The notes: a model not told the origin generated them from the letters alone. A stretch of 33,524 bases of DNA from Flavobacterium tructae (GCF_002217475.1 NZ_MUHH01000045.1:1-33524), one strand, 5' to 3'. Positions 26,005 through 33,408 are shown, counted from the stretch's first letter. Numbers and translations are program-made.

Positions 26005-27072
26005 TTATCTTAGTATAAAACCATTCTTCATCGGATCTTTCGGATCTATTAAAAACGTATTTACTCCTGTTACAAAAGCCGTTCCTTCCACTTGCGGAAT
26101 TACAGCCTTGAAGGGGCCGAATTTTTCTTCTCTTACAAGTGATCCTTTAAAAGTACTTCCTGTGATACTTTCTATCGTAATAAGTTCACCAAAGTTTATG
26201 GCATTTCTAGTTTTTTCAATCGCAATTCTTCCGGAAACACCCGAACCAGTTGGAGAGCGATCGACTTCTCCATCGGCAAAAACACAAACATTTCGGCTGT
26301 GGTTAGCACTATTCAACGGTTCGTCGATAAAAATAGTTCCGTATAAAAAGCTCAAATCCTCCTCAAACGGATGCTGAATTTCGGCATCCTGCTTCATTAC
26401 GGCATGTTTGATATCGACCCCGGTTTGAATAATGGTTCGGTAATTTTCTTCCGTTAATCCAAAATTCAAATGTGTATTTTTTCTCAAATCAACGTAAGCA
26501 TAAAAAGCACCTCCATAAGCCAAATCATAAACGACATCACCAATCCCTTCAACATTTACAACACGATCTAAACCTACGGCAAAACTGGGCACGCAATGAA
26601 ATCGTACTCCTGTTACTTCTCCGTTTACTACCGTGACAAACGAAAAAATCCGACCGCACGGAGCATCAATTTTCAATTCATTCTCACCTTCTTTTACTGT
26701 GATCCAGTTCATTTTTGCTGCCAAAGTACTTATCGCAATAATGGCATGACCGCACATACTGCTGTATCCTTCGTTATGCATAAAAAGAATACCAAAATCT
26801 GCTTCATCATCATTTGGCGGAAGTAAAATACAACCGTACATATCGGCATGACCGCGAGGTTCAAACATCAATGCCGTTCTTAAATAATCGTAATTTTCTT
26901 TTATATCTCTTCTGTATTCTAAAACAGTATTTCCTTTCAATTTCGGAAAACCGGAAACAATTACACGCAAGGGCTCACCCCCTGTATGCATATCAATTGT
27001 TTGGATCTGCAGTACGGAAGCGTCTGCTTTATAATCAGTATTATTAGAAATATTTTGGTAGGTACTAGACAT
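26005..27072 (-). CDS. Proline-racemase-superfamily enzyme, probable trans-3-hydroxy-L-proline dehydratase
   Basis: This 355-residue protein of the proline racemase fold has the first catalytic residue, Cys107, in SMCGHAII. At the second catalytic position, DRSPTGSG, it has Thr275 instead of Cys. Known proline racemases and 4-hydroxyproline 2-epimerases have Cys at both sites. The Cys/Thr pair is the mark of trans-3-hydroxy-L-proline dehydratases, which make delta1-pyrroline-2-carboxylate. The upstream gene, overlapping by 8 nt, encodes an ornithine-cyclodeaminase-family protein. This is the family of the reductase that turns delta1-pyrroline-2-carboxylate into L-proline. The pair thus forms a short route for reclaiming 3-hydroxyproline, for example from degraded collagen-like protein. 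The residue swap is seen directly; the substrate follows from family knowledge. No signal peptide is visible. Confidence 0.83.
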   Translation of the reverse strand: MSSTYQNISNNTDYKADASVLQIQTIDMHTGGEPLRVIVSGFPKLKGNTVLEYRRDIKENYDYLRTALMFEPRGHADMYGCILLPPNDDEADFGILFMHNEGYSSMCGHAIIAISTLAAKMNWITVKEGENELKIDAPCGRIFSFVTVVNGEVTGVRFHCVPSFAVGLDRVVNVEGIGDVVYDLAYGGAFYAYVDLRKNTHLNFGLTEENYRTIIQTGVDIKHAVMKQDAEIQHPFEEDLSFLYGTIFIDEPLNSANHSRNVCVFADGEVDRSPTGSGVSGRIAIEKTRNAINFGELITIESITGSTFKGSLVREEKFGPFKAVIPQVEGTAFVTGVNTFLIDPKDPMKNGFILR

Positions 27073-28039
27073 TCTTTTGTGCTTTTAAATTATACGCTTC
27101 ATAAAAATATCCGGCTGCGACAAGGTCTTCTAAAGCATGTCCAACCGATTTAAAATAAGTGATTTCAGTCTCAGAGATTCTGCCCGGTTTTGCAGTACTG
27201 CATAATTCAAACAAATCGGCTTTGATAGTTTCTTCTGTGATAATGCCGGTTGTTAGCGGAATCAAAATATCGCCGCTTTCCTTTAGTCCGCCCTGATAAG
27301 TATCCAAAAACAGGCTCGATTTTAGAACCGCTTCGTCATCGGCCTCACGCATATCTTTTTTGTATGCTCCAACAAGATCTAAATGTTGTCCTGCTTTCAG
27401 CCATTTTCCAAAAACAAGCGGAACGGGTGATAAAGTCGCTGACGAAATGATATCAACCTGAGAAATAACTTCTTCTATAGTTGAAACGGGTTTGCAAGTA
27501 AATGGAGAATTTTTGAGTGCATCGCAAACCAATTGTGCCTTTTCTATAGTTCTTCCCCAAACATAAACTTCTTTTATGGGTCTCACACTGGCATGCGCCT
27601 CAATTAAATTGATGGCCAATGCGCCTGTACCTATCATCAGCATAGACGAGGAGTCTTTTCTCGAAAGATAGCTGCTCGCCAAAGCAGAGGTTGCCGCAGT
27701 ACGTTTGCCTGTTAGTGATTTTGCATCAAGAATTGCCTTTATATTTCCTTTGTGCCCGTCGAGATAAATATAAGTTCCCTGAATGGAAGGCAGGTCATAC
27801 TTACCATTGTTGGGACTTACCGTCACTATTTTTACTCCTAAGTCTTTACCTGATTGGAATGCAGGCATTAGCAGCAGTGTAGAATCTTTACCTTCTTCGG
27901 GATTAGGATAATCATGATGATGGCGCATAGGCACGTTGATATCCGAAGTCGAAAACCCAGCCCGAAGTCTTTCTATAAGTTCTTTAAAATTACATTTTTC
28001 TTCAATAAAATGATCTGAAATAAGCGATATTGGTTGCAT
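27065..28039 (-). CDS. Ornithine cyclodeaminase/mu-crystallin family, probable delta1-pyrroline-2-carboxylate reductase
   Basis: This 324-residue protein has an N-terminal substrate domain (conserved Lys70 in GVKIVTVSPN and Arg113 in GKRTAATSA). Its Rossmann domain begins with MIGTGALA at 135-142 and continues to VYVWGRT. The family includes ornithine cyclodeaminases, ketimine reductases and delta1-pyrroline-2-carboxylate reductases. The 8-nt overlap with a Cys/Thr-type hydroxyproline dehydratase points to the last of these, giving L-proline with NAD(P)H. Length is normal for the family. Alternative substrates such as 1-piperideine-2-carboxylate cannot be excluded. It is the upstream gene of the pair. 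Its leader holds an 11-bp palindrome about 110 nt before the start. Confidence 0.82.
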   Translation of the reverse strand: MQPISLISDHFIEEKCNFKELIERLRAGFSTSDINVPMRHHHDYPNPEEGKDSTLLLMPAFQSGKDLGVKIVTVSPNNGKYDLPSIQGTYIYLDGHKGNIKAILDAKSLTGKRTAATSALASSYLSRKDSSSMLMIGTGALAINLIEAHASVRPIKEVYVWGRTIEKAQLVCDALKNSPFTCKPVSTIEEVISQVDIISSATLSPVPLVFGKWLKAGQHLDLVGAYKKDMREADDEAVLKSSLFLDTYQGGLKESGDILIPLTTGIITEETIKADLFELCSTAKPGRISETEITYFKSVGHALEDLVAAGYFYEAYNLKAQKNV

Positions 28040-28146
28040 GTTTTTTGTTGAAATTTTATTAAAAATAGAAGTTTATTCCATCTTAATACTATTTCATGCG
28101 TAATCAGATAACATATGCCAATTTAGGGTTAACATAGTACCGATTA

Positions 28147-28157
28147 GTGAGTCTCAC
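28147..28157. promoter_or_regulatory. Palindrome GTGAGTCTCAC upstream of the hydroxyproline pair
   Basis: GTGAG-T-CTCAC is a perfect odd-centred palindrome, itself inside ATTAG (28143-28147)...CTAAT (28162-28166). It lies between the 42-residue ORF and the reductase gene, so it could be an operator for the latter. The evidence is symmetry and position only. Confidence 0.25.
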
Positions 28158-28199
28158 AATCCTAATTTATAAAAAACTTTCAACGCAAAGTTTCAAAAC

Positions 28200-28328
28200 T
28201 TATTGATCCTTTTTGAAAAGCCCCGCTTTTAGATTTGAACCTGCTGAACCTTCGGCCAATTGCAGGTAATTGTGTTTGCTCTGGTCTTTTTCAATTTTTA
28301 CAGTTCCCGTAGTTTGTACGTTTTCCAT
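28200..28328 (-). CDS. Small ORF of 42 residues, unknown function
   Basis: An ATG at 28326-28328 opens a 42-codon frame ending in TAA at 28200. The protein begins MENVQTTGTVKIEK, continues HNYLQLAEGSAGSN and ends LKAGLFKKDQ. It has no cysteine, no signal peptide and no membrane segment. The composition is that of a soluble charged peptide rather than random AT-rich translation. Codons include GC-richer choices (GCC, GGC-type, CTG) unlike the AT-rich flanks. The A-rich stretch just before the ATG (AAAAAGAAAAAACATTGG, then ACAAAA) fits Bacteroidota start contexts. It lies 160 nt upstream of the reductase gene in the same direction. I know no family for it. Confidence 0.5.
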   Translation of the reverse strand: MENVQTTGTVKIEKDQSKHNYLQLAEGSAGSNLKAGLFKKDQ

Positions 28329-28467
28329 TTTTGTGACCAATGTTTTTTCTTTTTTAATTTTTTACTCTATTATAGATGAATTAAAAATACAATTTACATT
28401 GCTGAAAGAAATCTCTTTTTTATGATTCTCAATAATTTCACACTCAATACCTACCTGCAGATTTAGA

Positions 28468-28923
28468 TTACTTTTTCAGATTTTTATCTTTAAATAATTT
28501 CTCTACAAACTTTCTGTACCATGAGAATTGATTAATTGTAAAAATAAAAAGTATAATGGCTGTCGAGCAGATGGCGATAACAAACATATTGAGCGCGATG
28601 GCCATACCTACAGCCGAAGTCGTCCATAAACCCGATGCAGTGGTTAATCCCTTAGGTAGATTTTTTTCATCTCTAAAAATAAGCCCTGCCCCTATAAAAC
28701 CAAGTCCTGTTGCAATAGCTGCAAGCATTCTGGCAATAGCCGATTTATCCTCGGTGAGATGGGCAGCAATAGAAACAAAAAGACAAGAAGCTACACAGAT
28801 ACACGCAAAAGTTCGCACACCTGCATTCTGCTGTTCTCTTTCTCTCTCAATACCAATAATTCCTCCCAATAAAAGCGCCAACAGTAATTTGGCAGAAAGT
28901 AAAAGTTCAAATTCTATATCCAT
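28468..28923 (-). CDS. MgtC/SapB-family membrane protein
   Basis: This 151-residue protein is built of about four to five hydrophobic segments with the typical MgtC N-terminal domain. Visible motifs include GGIIGIEREREQQNAGVRTFA, then IATGLGFIGAGLIF and GLTTASGLWTTSAVGMAIA. The family is linked to survival at low magnesium and, in some bacteria, to control of F-type ATP synthase. The larger C-terminal ACT-like domain of Salmonella MgtC is absent, as in most family members. The start is uncertain. An in-frame GTG at 28947 would add eight residues (ALKKYFI), but the ATG at 28923 gives the family's usual MDxEFxLLL beginning. The gene follows the bestrophin-like gene closely and is probably co-transcribed. 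Confidence 0.8.
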   Translation of the reverse strand: MDIEFELLLSAKLLLALLLGGIIGIEREREQQNAGVRTFACICVASCLFVSIAAHLTEDKSAIARMLAAIATGLGFIGAGLIFRDEKNLPKGLTTASGLWTTSAVGMAIALNMFVIAICSTAIILFIFTINQFSWYRKFVEKLFKDKNLKK

Positions 28924-28959
28924 AATAAAATACTTTTTTAATGCCACATTGTAATTTTA

Positions 28960-29841
28960 TTACATCTCGTAATAAAGCTCATTTTTTTCTTTTACTGGTA
29001 TATTTTCTGCCCCTGTCATTTCAAGCAGATTGATCTCTATTGTTTTTGTAAGCGAAGTCATTGGTGTGTCAACAGGTGTATTTTCAAAAGGATCCTGCAT
29101 TATAATCGCTGTTTTTTCTATGGAAATAAACAGAACAGGAATCAATATCGTTATAAGAATCTCTACCACCAGCTGTGAGTCTTCGAGTCCAAAAGGGAGT
29201 ATAGCTGCAAATACATAGATCAGGGTATGAACTAATACACTATATGATTTTGGAAAAACGGTATTTTTTAAACGTTCACATTTGCCCATACTGTCGCAAA
29301 GTCTGGCTAATGTTTCATTTAACTGCACCTGTTTAAACTCTGAAATTAGTCCTTGTGATGCTAATTCTGCAATGTTCAGGGAGTGTTTATCCAACAAAGC
29401 ATTAGGGATATTAGAGGCTTTGATCTGAAAAGCATCAAGATAAGTCTGCACCCTTGGTGAAAACGGCTGTTTGCGCAATGACTCTCCCAATGCATAAAGC
29501 CAGATGATCTGTCTTTCTGTAAAAGCATCAGCAATCTCTTTATTTTCTTTTGATGTAAATTGGATTATCTGCCGGATTAAAGTCCTAGAATCATTTACTA
29601 TAGCTCCCCAAACGGTTCGGGCTTCCCACCATCTTTCGTACGATTGCGCTGTCCGAAAAGCAAGAAGAAGAGAAACCGCAGTACCCACTAATGCCGGAAT
29701 ACTTAACGGCAGAGATACCTGTTGAAATAAAGGATGCATGTCGAGCAATCCAATTAATATCGCAAATAGTACGATCAGTACAATCTGCGATCTGATCTCA
29801 TTAACAAAGTACAAAAGTGATATTCTTCTATTTAATAACAT
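28960..29841 (-). CDS. Bestrophin-like anion channel family protein
   Basis: This 293-residue membrane protein of the prokaryotic bestrophin-like family (UPF0187/YneE type) shows several family features. These are the N-terminal segment with FVNEIRSQIVLIVLF, the conserved FRTAQSYERWWEAR at about 62-75 before VWGAIVNDSRTLIR, and a later hydrophobic pair around 205-250. Family members form pentameric ion channels; some bacterial ones are cation- and others anion-selective. It lies 36 nt upstream of the MgtC-family start, suggesting a two-gene unit with a role in ion homeostasis. A good -7 box (TATATTTG on the minus strand) is found about 50 nt upstream of its start. Confidence 0.8.
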   Translation of the reverse strand: MLLNRRISLLYFVNEIRSQIVLIVLFAILIGLLDMHPLFQQVSLPLSIPALVGTAVSLLLAFRTAQSYERWWEARTVWGAIVNDSRTLIRQIIQFTSKENKEIADAFTERQIIWLYALGESLRKQPFSPRVQTYLDAFQIKASNIPNALLDKHSLNIAELASQGLISEFKQVQLNETLARLCDSMGKCERLKNTVFPKSYSVLVHTLIYVFAAILPFGLEDSQLVVEILITILIPVLFISIEKTAIIMQDPFENTPVDTPMTSLTKTIEINLLEMTGAENIPVKEKNELYYEM

Positions 29842-29886
29842 AAGTAATGATTAAAAATTCAACAATTGATTCTGTATCAGACAATT

Positions 29887-29915
29887 CAAATATAAAAATT
29901 TAAATTGAGGTAAAA
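29887..29915 (-). promoter_or_regulatory. Candidate Bacteroidota promoter for the bestrophin/MgtC unit
   Basis: On the minus strand TATATTTG (29887-29894) matches the Bacteroidota -7 consensus TAnnTTTG exactly. The -33 position, about 19 nt upstream, has TTTT rather than TTTG. It lies 46 nt upstream of the ATG at 29841. Confidence 0.45.
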
Positions 29916-30050
29916 ATTATTTATAGCTGTTACTTAGTCATTTGGACCGCCTATTATTAAACTTTGAAAGATCAAATTCTTCACGAAGGAATAACAAAAC
30001 TCAAATCAGCCGAATTAAGTAACTAACTTCTGCAGTACTACATCAAACAA

Positions 30051-30083
30051 AAAAAGGCTCGAACATTACGTTCGAGCCTTTTT
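30051..30083 (-). terminator. Strong intrinsic terminator after the TonB-dependent receptor
   Basis: AAAAAGGCTCGAAC (30051-30064) and GTTCGAGCCTTTTT (30070-30083) form a perfect 14-bp stem with a 5-nt loop and a T run on either strand. It begins 23 nt past the receptor stop at 30106. It could also end transcripts from the other side. Confidence 0.9.
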
Positions 30084-30105
30084 GCATTCAGTACTCTAAA
30101 AAAAA

Positions 30106-32502
30106 CTAGAATTTATAAGTTAAACTTCCCATAACAGTACGTGGAGCCTGAACATTTATTGTCGTATAACCATTAAAATACAATTGGTCTGTTAAGTTAT
30201 TTACTTTTAAAGACACTCTGTATTTTGGCTGATCGTAGTACAAAGCAGTATTAACTACAGCATATGACGGAAGCTCAAAAGTTTGACCAGGTCCATTATT
30301 GTAAATGTAGGTAGCGTCTCCGTAATTCCCTCCAAATCCTAAACCTAATCCTTTCAGTTTTGTTTTTTGAAGGTTATAGCTGAACCAGTAATTGATTAGA
30401 TTTTCAGGTCCTGCAGTTACAGGTCTTAAATCATTTAATTTAGAGTTATTATTAGAGTACCCCACAAGAAGGTTCAATCCCGGAATTGGGTTAGCTGTAA
30501 GCTCTACTTCAAAACCTTTACTATATTGTGTTCCGTTTTGTATGCTCGCATTTGGAAGATTCGGATCTGCAATTACAATATTGTCAACTTTGATATCATA
30601 ATAACTAAAAGTTGCGCTTACTTTATTCTGGAATGCATTCACTTTCACACCAACTTCAAGCTGATTTGCTTTTTCAGGATCAAACTGTTTCATTTCAAGC
30701 TTTCCGCCAACATTAGCATTTAAGAATCCTTTATTGGTAAAACTATTTTGGTAATTTCCAAAAACAGATACCTGATCTTTTACGATTTGATACACAGCAC
30801 CAAATTTTGGTGAGAAGGCATTTTGCGAAAAATTGTCCGCTTTTGTATTCGAAGCAGGATCAAATGATCCTTTATTTTGAAAATGATCAAAACGTACTGC
30901 TGCCGAAAGAATTAATCTTTCTGTAATGTTGATTGCATCTGCTACGTAAACACTATATGTCGCTATAGAACTATTAGTGGTATAAGGAGCATTCCCTTTC
31001 CCGGTAAGTGCATCCTTTACATTTGTTGGGTTAAAGTCATAATAATTAGTCACTGCTCCTGTATACTTTATGGTATCAAACGGCGCATAACCCGGTAAAC
31101 TTTGGTATAATAATTTATTTGAACCGTAATAGATATCACCACCTACTAAGAAGCGGTTTCTCATGGATCCAATTTTGAAATCACCATTAAAGTTTTGTTG
31201 GAATTCGATTGCGTTATCTTTTCCATTTGCATCCCAGGCGTTTCTTGAAAATTCCTGATCTTTCAAAAGGTAAAACCATGTTTGTAAACCACTTGCTTTA
31301 TTAGAACTGCTGCTGAACACGGTTTGAGAAGTCCATTCGTCAGAAATTTGATAAAGAGCCTGCGCAAAAACGTTTAATGTTTTGGTGTTGGTCATAAATT
31401 CATCTCCTAAAAATGATCTTTTGAAATTAACATCCAAATTCTTAGCATTATTAACTCCTAAGTCAGCAATAGAAACTCCAAAAGGAAGATAAATTAAAGG
31501 CATACCAGAGTTGTCCTGATTTCCAATTTCGGCATCGATAGAGATGGTAAGTTTATCGTTTACTTTATAAGCAAAAGACGGCGCTACGAAAAAACTCTTT
31601 GAGTAACCGAAATCCTGAAAAGTATTCGCATTTCCAAAAGCAGCATTCAATCTGAACAATGCGGTATGGTCATCATTAATTGGAGTATTGATATCGGCCG
31701 TTAAACGGTTAAAACCATAACTTCCGTTTTGATATGAAATTTCTCCACCAAAATTATCATAAGGTTTTTTAGTTACACGGTTGATTAATCCACCGTAAGA
31801 AGAAACCACATTTCCAAAAAGCGTAGCTGATGGCCCTTTTATCACTTCGATTCTTTCTAAATTTACCGCATCAGTGTTACTGTTTACTTTTCCGGCAAGA
31901 CCATTTCTCACTAAACTCTGAGTGGTAAATCCACGTAAAGAATACCATGAAGCTCCATCACCGGCACGATTGGTAGCTGCCCATAATTGATATAAACCCG
32001 GTACATTTTTTAATGCCTCATCCTGATTGGTTACCAACTGATCTTTGATCAACTCTTTAGTAACCACATTATAAACCTGTGCATTTTCAAGGTTTTTAAT
32101 CGTCATCCTCGACACATACTGGCTTTCAGATTTGGTATATTTATTAGCATTCCCTTTTACAAATACTTCTGTAAGTGCTTCAGATGTAGTTAGCAGTGTG
32201 AAATTTTCGACAAGATTACTTCCTGCTGAAACTTCAACATTTTTTTCTTTAGATGAAAACCCAATTACCGAAACCTTCAGAATATAATTTCCGGGTCTGA
32301 TGTTCTTGATCTCATAATTTCCCTGAGCGTCAGTGGTAGTTCCAATCTTTGTTCCTTTCAGTGTTACAGAGATATTATCTGCTGCCTCATCATTAGACAA
32401 TGAAACCGTTCCTTTTATTGTACCCGTCTGTGCAAATGATGCAGAAGCCGTAAGCAGCATCATCAAACAGCCCAAAAGTGGCAATAGTACTTTTACTTTC
32501 AT
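30106..32502 (-). CDS. TonB-dependent siderophore-type outer-membrane receptor
   Basis: This 798-residue outer-membrane receptor has a signal peptide (residues 1-24, MKVKVLLPLL...SASFA). A carboxypeptidase-regulatory-like beta domain (about 27-112) follows, a Bacteroidota hallmark. Then comes a plug (about 125-240) with VPGLYQLW, YSLRGF and RIEVIKGPSATLFG, and a beta-barrel ending in the outer-membrane targeting strand GSLTYKF with a terminal Phe. The plug pattern is that of the siderophore receptor group (ferric-hydroxamate type, FhuE/FpvA-like), so uptake of an iron chelate is likely. No SusD-like partner follows, which argues against a glycan-uptake pair. A good promoter lies just upstream. 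The gene is monocistronic, with a strong terminator after it. Confidence 0.88.
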   Translation of the reverse strand: MKVKVLLPLLGCLMMLLTASASFAQTGTIKGTVSLSNDEAADNISVTLKGTKIGTTTDAQGNYEIKNIRPGNYILKVSVIGFSSKEKNVEVSAGSNLVENFTLLTTSEALTEVFVKGNANKYTKSESQYVSRMTIKNLENAQVYNVVTKELIKDQLVTNQDEALKNVPGLYQLWAATNRAGDGASWYSLRGFTTQSLVRNGLAGKVNSNTDAVNLERIEVIKGPSATLFGNVVSSYGGLINRVTKKPYDNFGGEISYQNGSYGFNRLTADINTPINDDHTALFRLNAAFGNANTFQDFGYSKSFFVAPSFAYKVNDKLTISIDAEIGNQDNSGMPLIYLPFGVSIADLGVNNAKNLDVNFKRSFLGDEFMTNTKTLNVFAQALYQISDEWTSQTVFSSSSNKASGLQTWFYLLKDQEFSRNAWDANGKDNAIEFQQNFNGDFKIGSMRNRFLVGGDIYYGSNKLLYQSLPGYAPFDTIKYTGAVTNYYDFNPTNVKDALTGKGNAPYTTNSSIATYSVYVADAINITERLILSAAVRFDHFQNKGSFDPASNTKADNFSQNAFSPKFGAVYQIVKDQVSVFGNYQNSFTNKGFLNANVGGKLEMKQFDPEKANQLEVGVKVNAFQNKVSATFSYYDIKVDNIVIADPNLPNASIQNGTQYSKGFEVELTANPIPGLNLLVGYSNNNSKLNDLRPVTAGPENLINYWFSYNLQKTKLKGLGLGFGGNYGDATYIYNNGPGQTFELPSYAVVNTALYYDQPKYRVSLKVNNLTDQLYFNGYTTINVQAPRTVMGSLTYKF

Positions 32503-32528
32503 GTTATTTAGAATTATTTTTAATAACG

Positions 32529-32560
32529 CAAATGTATTATTTGTATCAAATCAAACCAAA
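32529..32560 (-). promoter_or_regulatory. Bacteroidota-type promoter of the TonB-dependent receptor gene
   Basis: On the minus strand a -33 box TTTG (32557-32560) and a -7 box TACATTTG (32529-32536, consensus TAnnTTTG) are separated by 20 nt. The predicted start of transcription is about 20 nt before the ATG at 32502. An inverted repeat, ATTTG-TAT-CAAAT (32539-32551), sits between the two boxes and could be a repressor site. Confidence 0.6.
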
Positions 32561-32668
32561 TTATTTTGAATTATTCTAGATAACAATCCTGTTTTGATAC
32601 TTTTAAGTACTATTTTTCATTCTTTTATTAGAAAAAAAGCAATATTCATTTTTTCTAATAAAATTAAA

Positions 32669-32845
32669 TCAGAATCTTTTGATGAACTCCATCATGTCCC
32701 CGATGGTTTTTATATCTTCTTTTTGAGTGTAACCAAGCCCTCTCTCCTTTTCAATATGCAATAAACTGATTAACATCGCTTTTTGCAATCCGTTTAATGG
32801 ATCACTACTCGTATCAGGTTCAGGAAGCAGATTTTTCTTTCTTCG
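32669..32845 (-). pseudogene. C-terminal remnant of an unidentified coding sequence
   Basis: A minus-strand frame stays open from 32845 to a TGA at 32669 and reads like real protein. It includes LLPEPDTSSDPLNGLQKAM, then LLHIEKERGLGYTQ and KEDIKTIGDMMEFIKRF. The frame has no ATG until 32776 (35 codons left) and meets a TAA at 32846-32848. It looks like the tail of a gene whose front was lost where the SymE leader now begins. A short functional ORF from the ATG at 32776 is the alternative. The family is not recognised. Confidence 0.4.
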
Positions 32846-32871
32846 TTATCAAAACACAAAGATACTTTTAG

Positions 32872-32879
32872 TACTTTTG
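32872..32879 (+). promoter_or_regulatory. Candidate -7 promoter box of the SymE leader RNA
   Basis: TACTTTTG matches TAnnTTTG. A start a few nt downstream would fall at about 32881-32886, exactly where the long leader helix begins. No clear TTTG -33 box is seen 17-23 nt upstream, which lowers confidence. Confidence 0.4.
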
Positions 32880-32880
32880 C

Positions 32881-33052
32881 CCCGACTAACATTTTTACGA
32901 AGGCGACTTTGCTCGCTATGAACATTGCGGGCTTTTTTATGCCCGTACATGTCACTATACGCGGTTTCGGTACCTCCGTGTGGAGCGTTAATGCGCCCAC
33001 AGCCTTCGAAAAGGTGTTAGTCAACGGGAAAGGCTGAAACCGTATTTTTTTT
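32881..33052 (+). ncRNA. Structured leader RNA with pseudoknot topology upstream of the SymE-like gene
   Basis: Helix A pairs 32884-32904 with 33002-33022: 20 of 21 positions pair (two G-U) with one A-A mismatch. CCC (32881-32883) can add to GGG (33026-33028) past a 3-nt bulge. Inside is hairpin 1 (32922-32952; GCGGGC with GCCCGT plus ACAT/ATGT, 8-nt loop). Hairpin 2 (32980-33000; GTGG with CCAC, then GCGT with TGC-type pairs around a bulged A) is also inside. Helix B pairs 32961-32971 (GCGGTTTCGGT) with 33033-33043, 11 pairs including three G-U. It crosses helix A, giving an A-B-A'-B' pseudoknot order. Eight T residues (33045-33052) follow helix B directly. All pairings were read by eye. The region has far more long-range complementarity than its surroundings, and no family is assigned. 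Confidence 0.55.
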
Positions 33053-33073
33053 GGCCCTAAAAAACTTTCTGCA

Positions 33074-33355
33074 ATGACTAACACAGAAAAAACAAAGCAC
33101 GCAGAGGCAAAAGATGCCATCTCTGCCACAAAACGAACCCCTAAGATATTGACTGTTCGTCACGTTAAAACGTATTCTTTTTACAGAGCATCGCGTTGCC
33201 CATCTATTTTCAGGCCCCAGCCTAAAGAACTTCCACAAATTCGTCTTTCCGGTAATTGGTTACAAAATGCGGGATTCACTATCGACAGGAATTTGACCAT
33301 TACCGTAATGAAAAACATGCTGATTATCAGACCAGCGAAAGAAATTAAAAATTGA
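33074..33355 (+). CDS. symE: SymE-family toxin-like protein
   Basis: This 93-residue protein has a C-terminal SymE domain (about 50-88). It reads LPQIRLSGNWLQNAGF and then a beta-hairpin of LTITVMKNMLIIRP, matching the SymE/AbrB-like swapped-hairpin pattern. The N-terminal 45 residues are basic and variable (KRTPKILTVRHVKTYSFYRASR). Escherichia coli SymE is an SOS-induced toxin of a type I system, repressed by the antisense RNA SymR; later work suggests nucleoid binding. Here there is a long structured leader on the same strand instead. One leader segment (33014-33023) is a perfect complement of the start region (33075-33084). No strong ribosome-binding site precedes the ATG. A good terminator follows. 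Confidence 0.75.
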   Translation: MTNTEKTKHAEAKDAISATKRTPKILTVRHVKTYSFYRASRCPSIFRPQPKELPQIRLSGNWLQNAGFTIDRNLTITVMKNMLIIRPAKEIKN

Positions 33356-33371
33356 TTCTAATATTCACAAC

Positions 33372-33408
33372 AAACCCCGCTGAAATGTGCGGGGTTTAGT
33401 TTTTTTTA
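33372..33408 (+). terminator. Intrinsic terminator of the SymE-like gene
   Basis: AAACCCCGC (33372-33380) and GCGGGGTTT (33389-33397) form a 9-bp stem with an 8-nt loop. It is followed by AG and a run of T from 33400 to 33408, 17 nt after the stop codon. Confidence 0.9.

Noticed and set aside
28556..28954. 132-codon plus-strand frame opposite the MgtC-family gene
   Set aside because: It is a mirror frame of a clear MgtC-family gene and has no family motif.
32794..33129. 111-codon minus-strand frame across the SymE leader
   Set aside because: It lies opposite the leader RNA and the symE start, so its openness is explained by the plus-strand structure and coding. The protein has no recognisable pattern. 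The gene-like frame in its 3' part is a different one.
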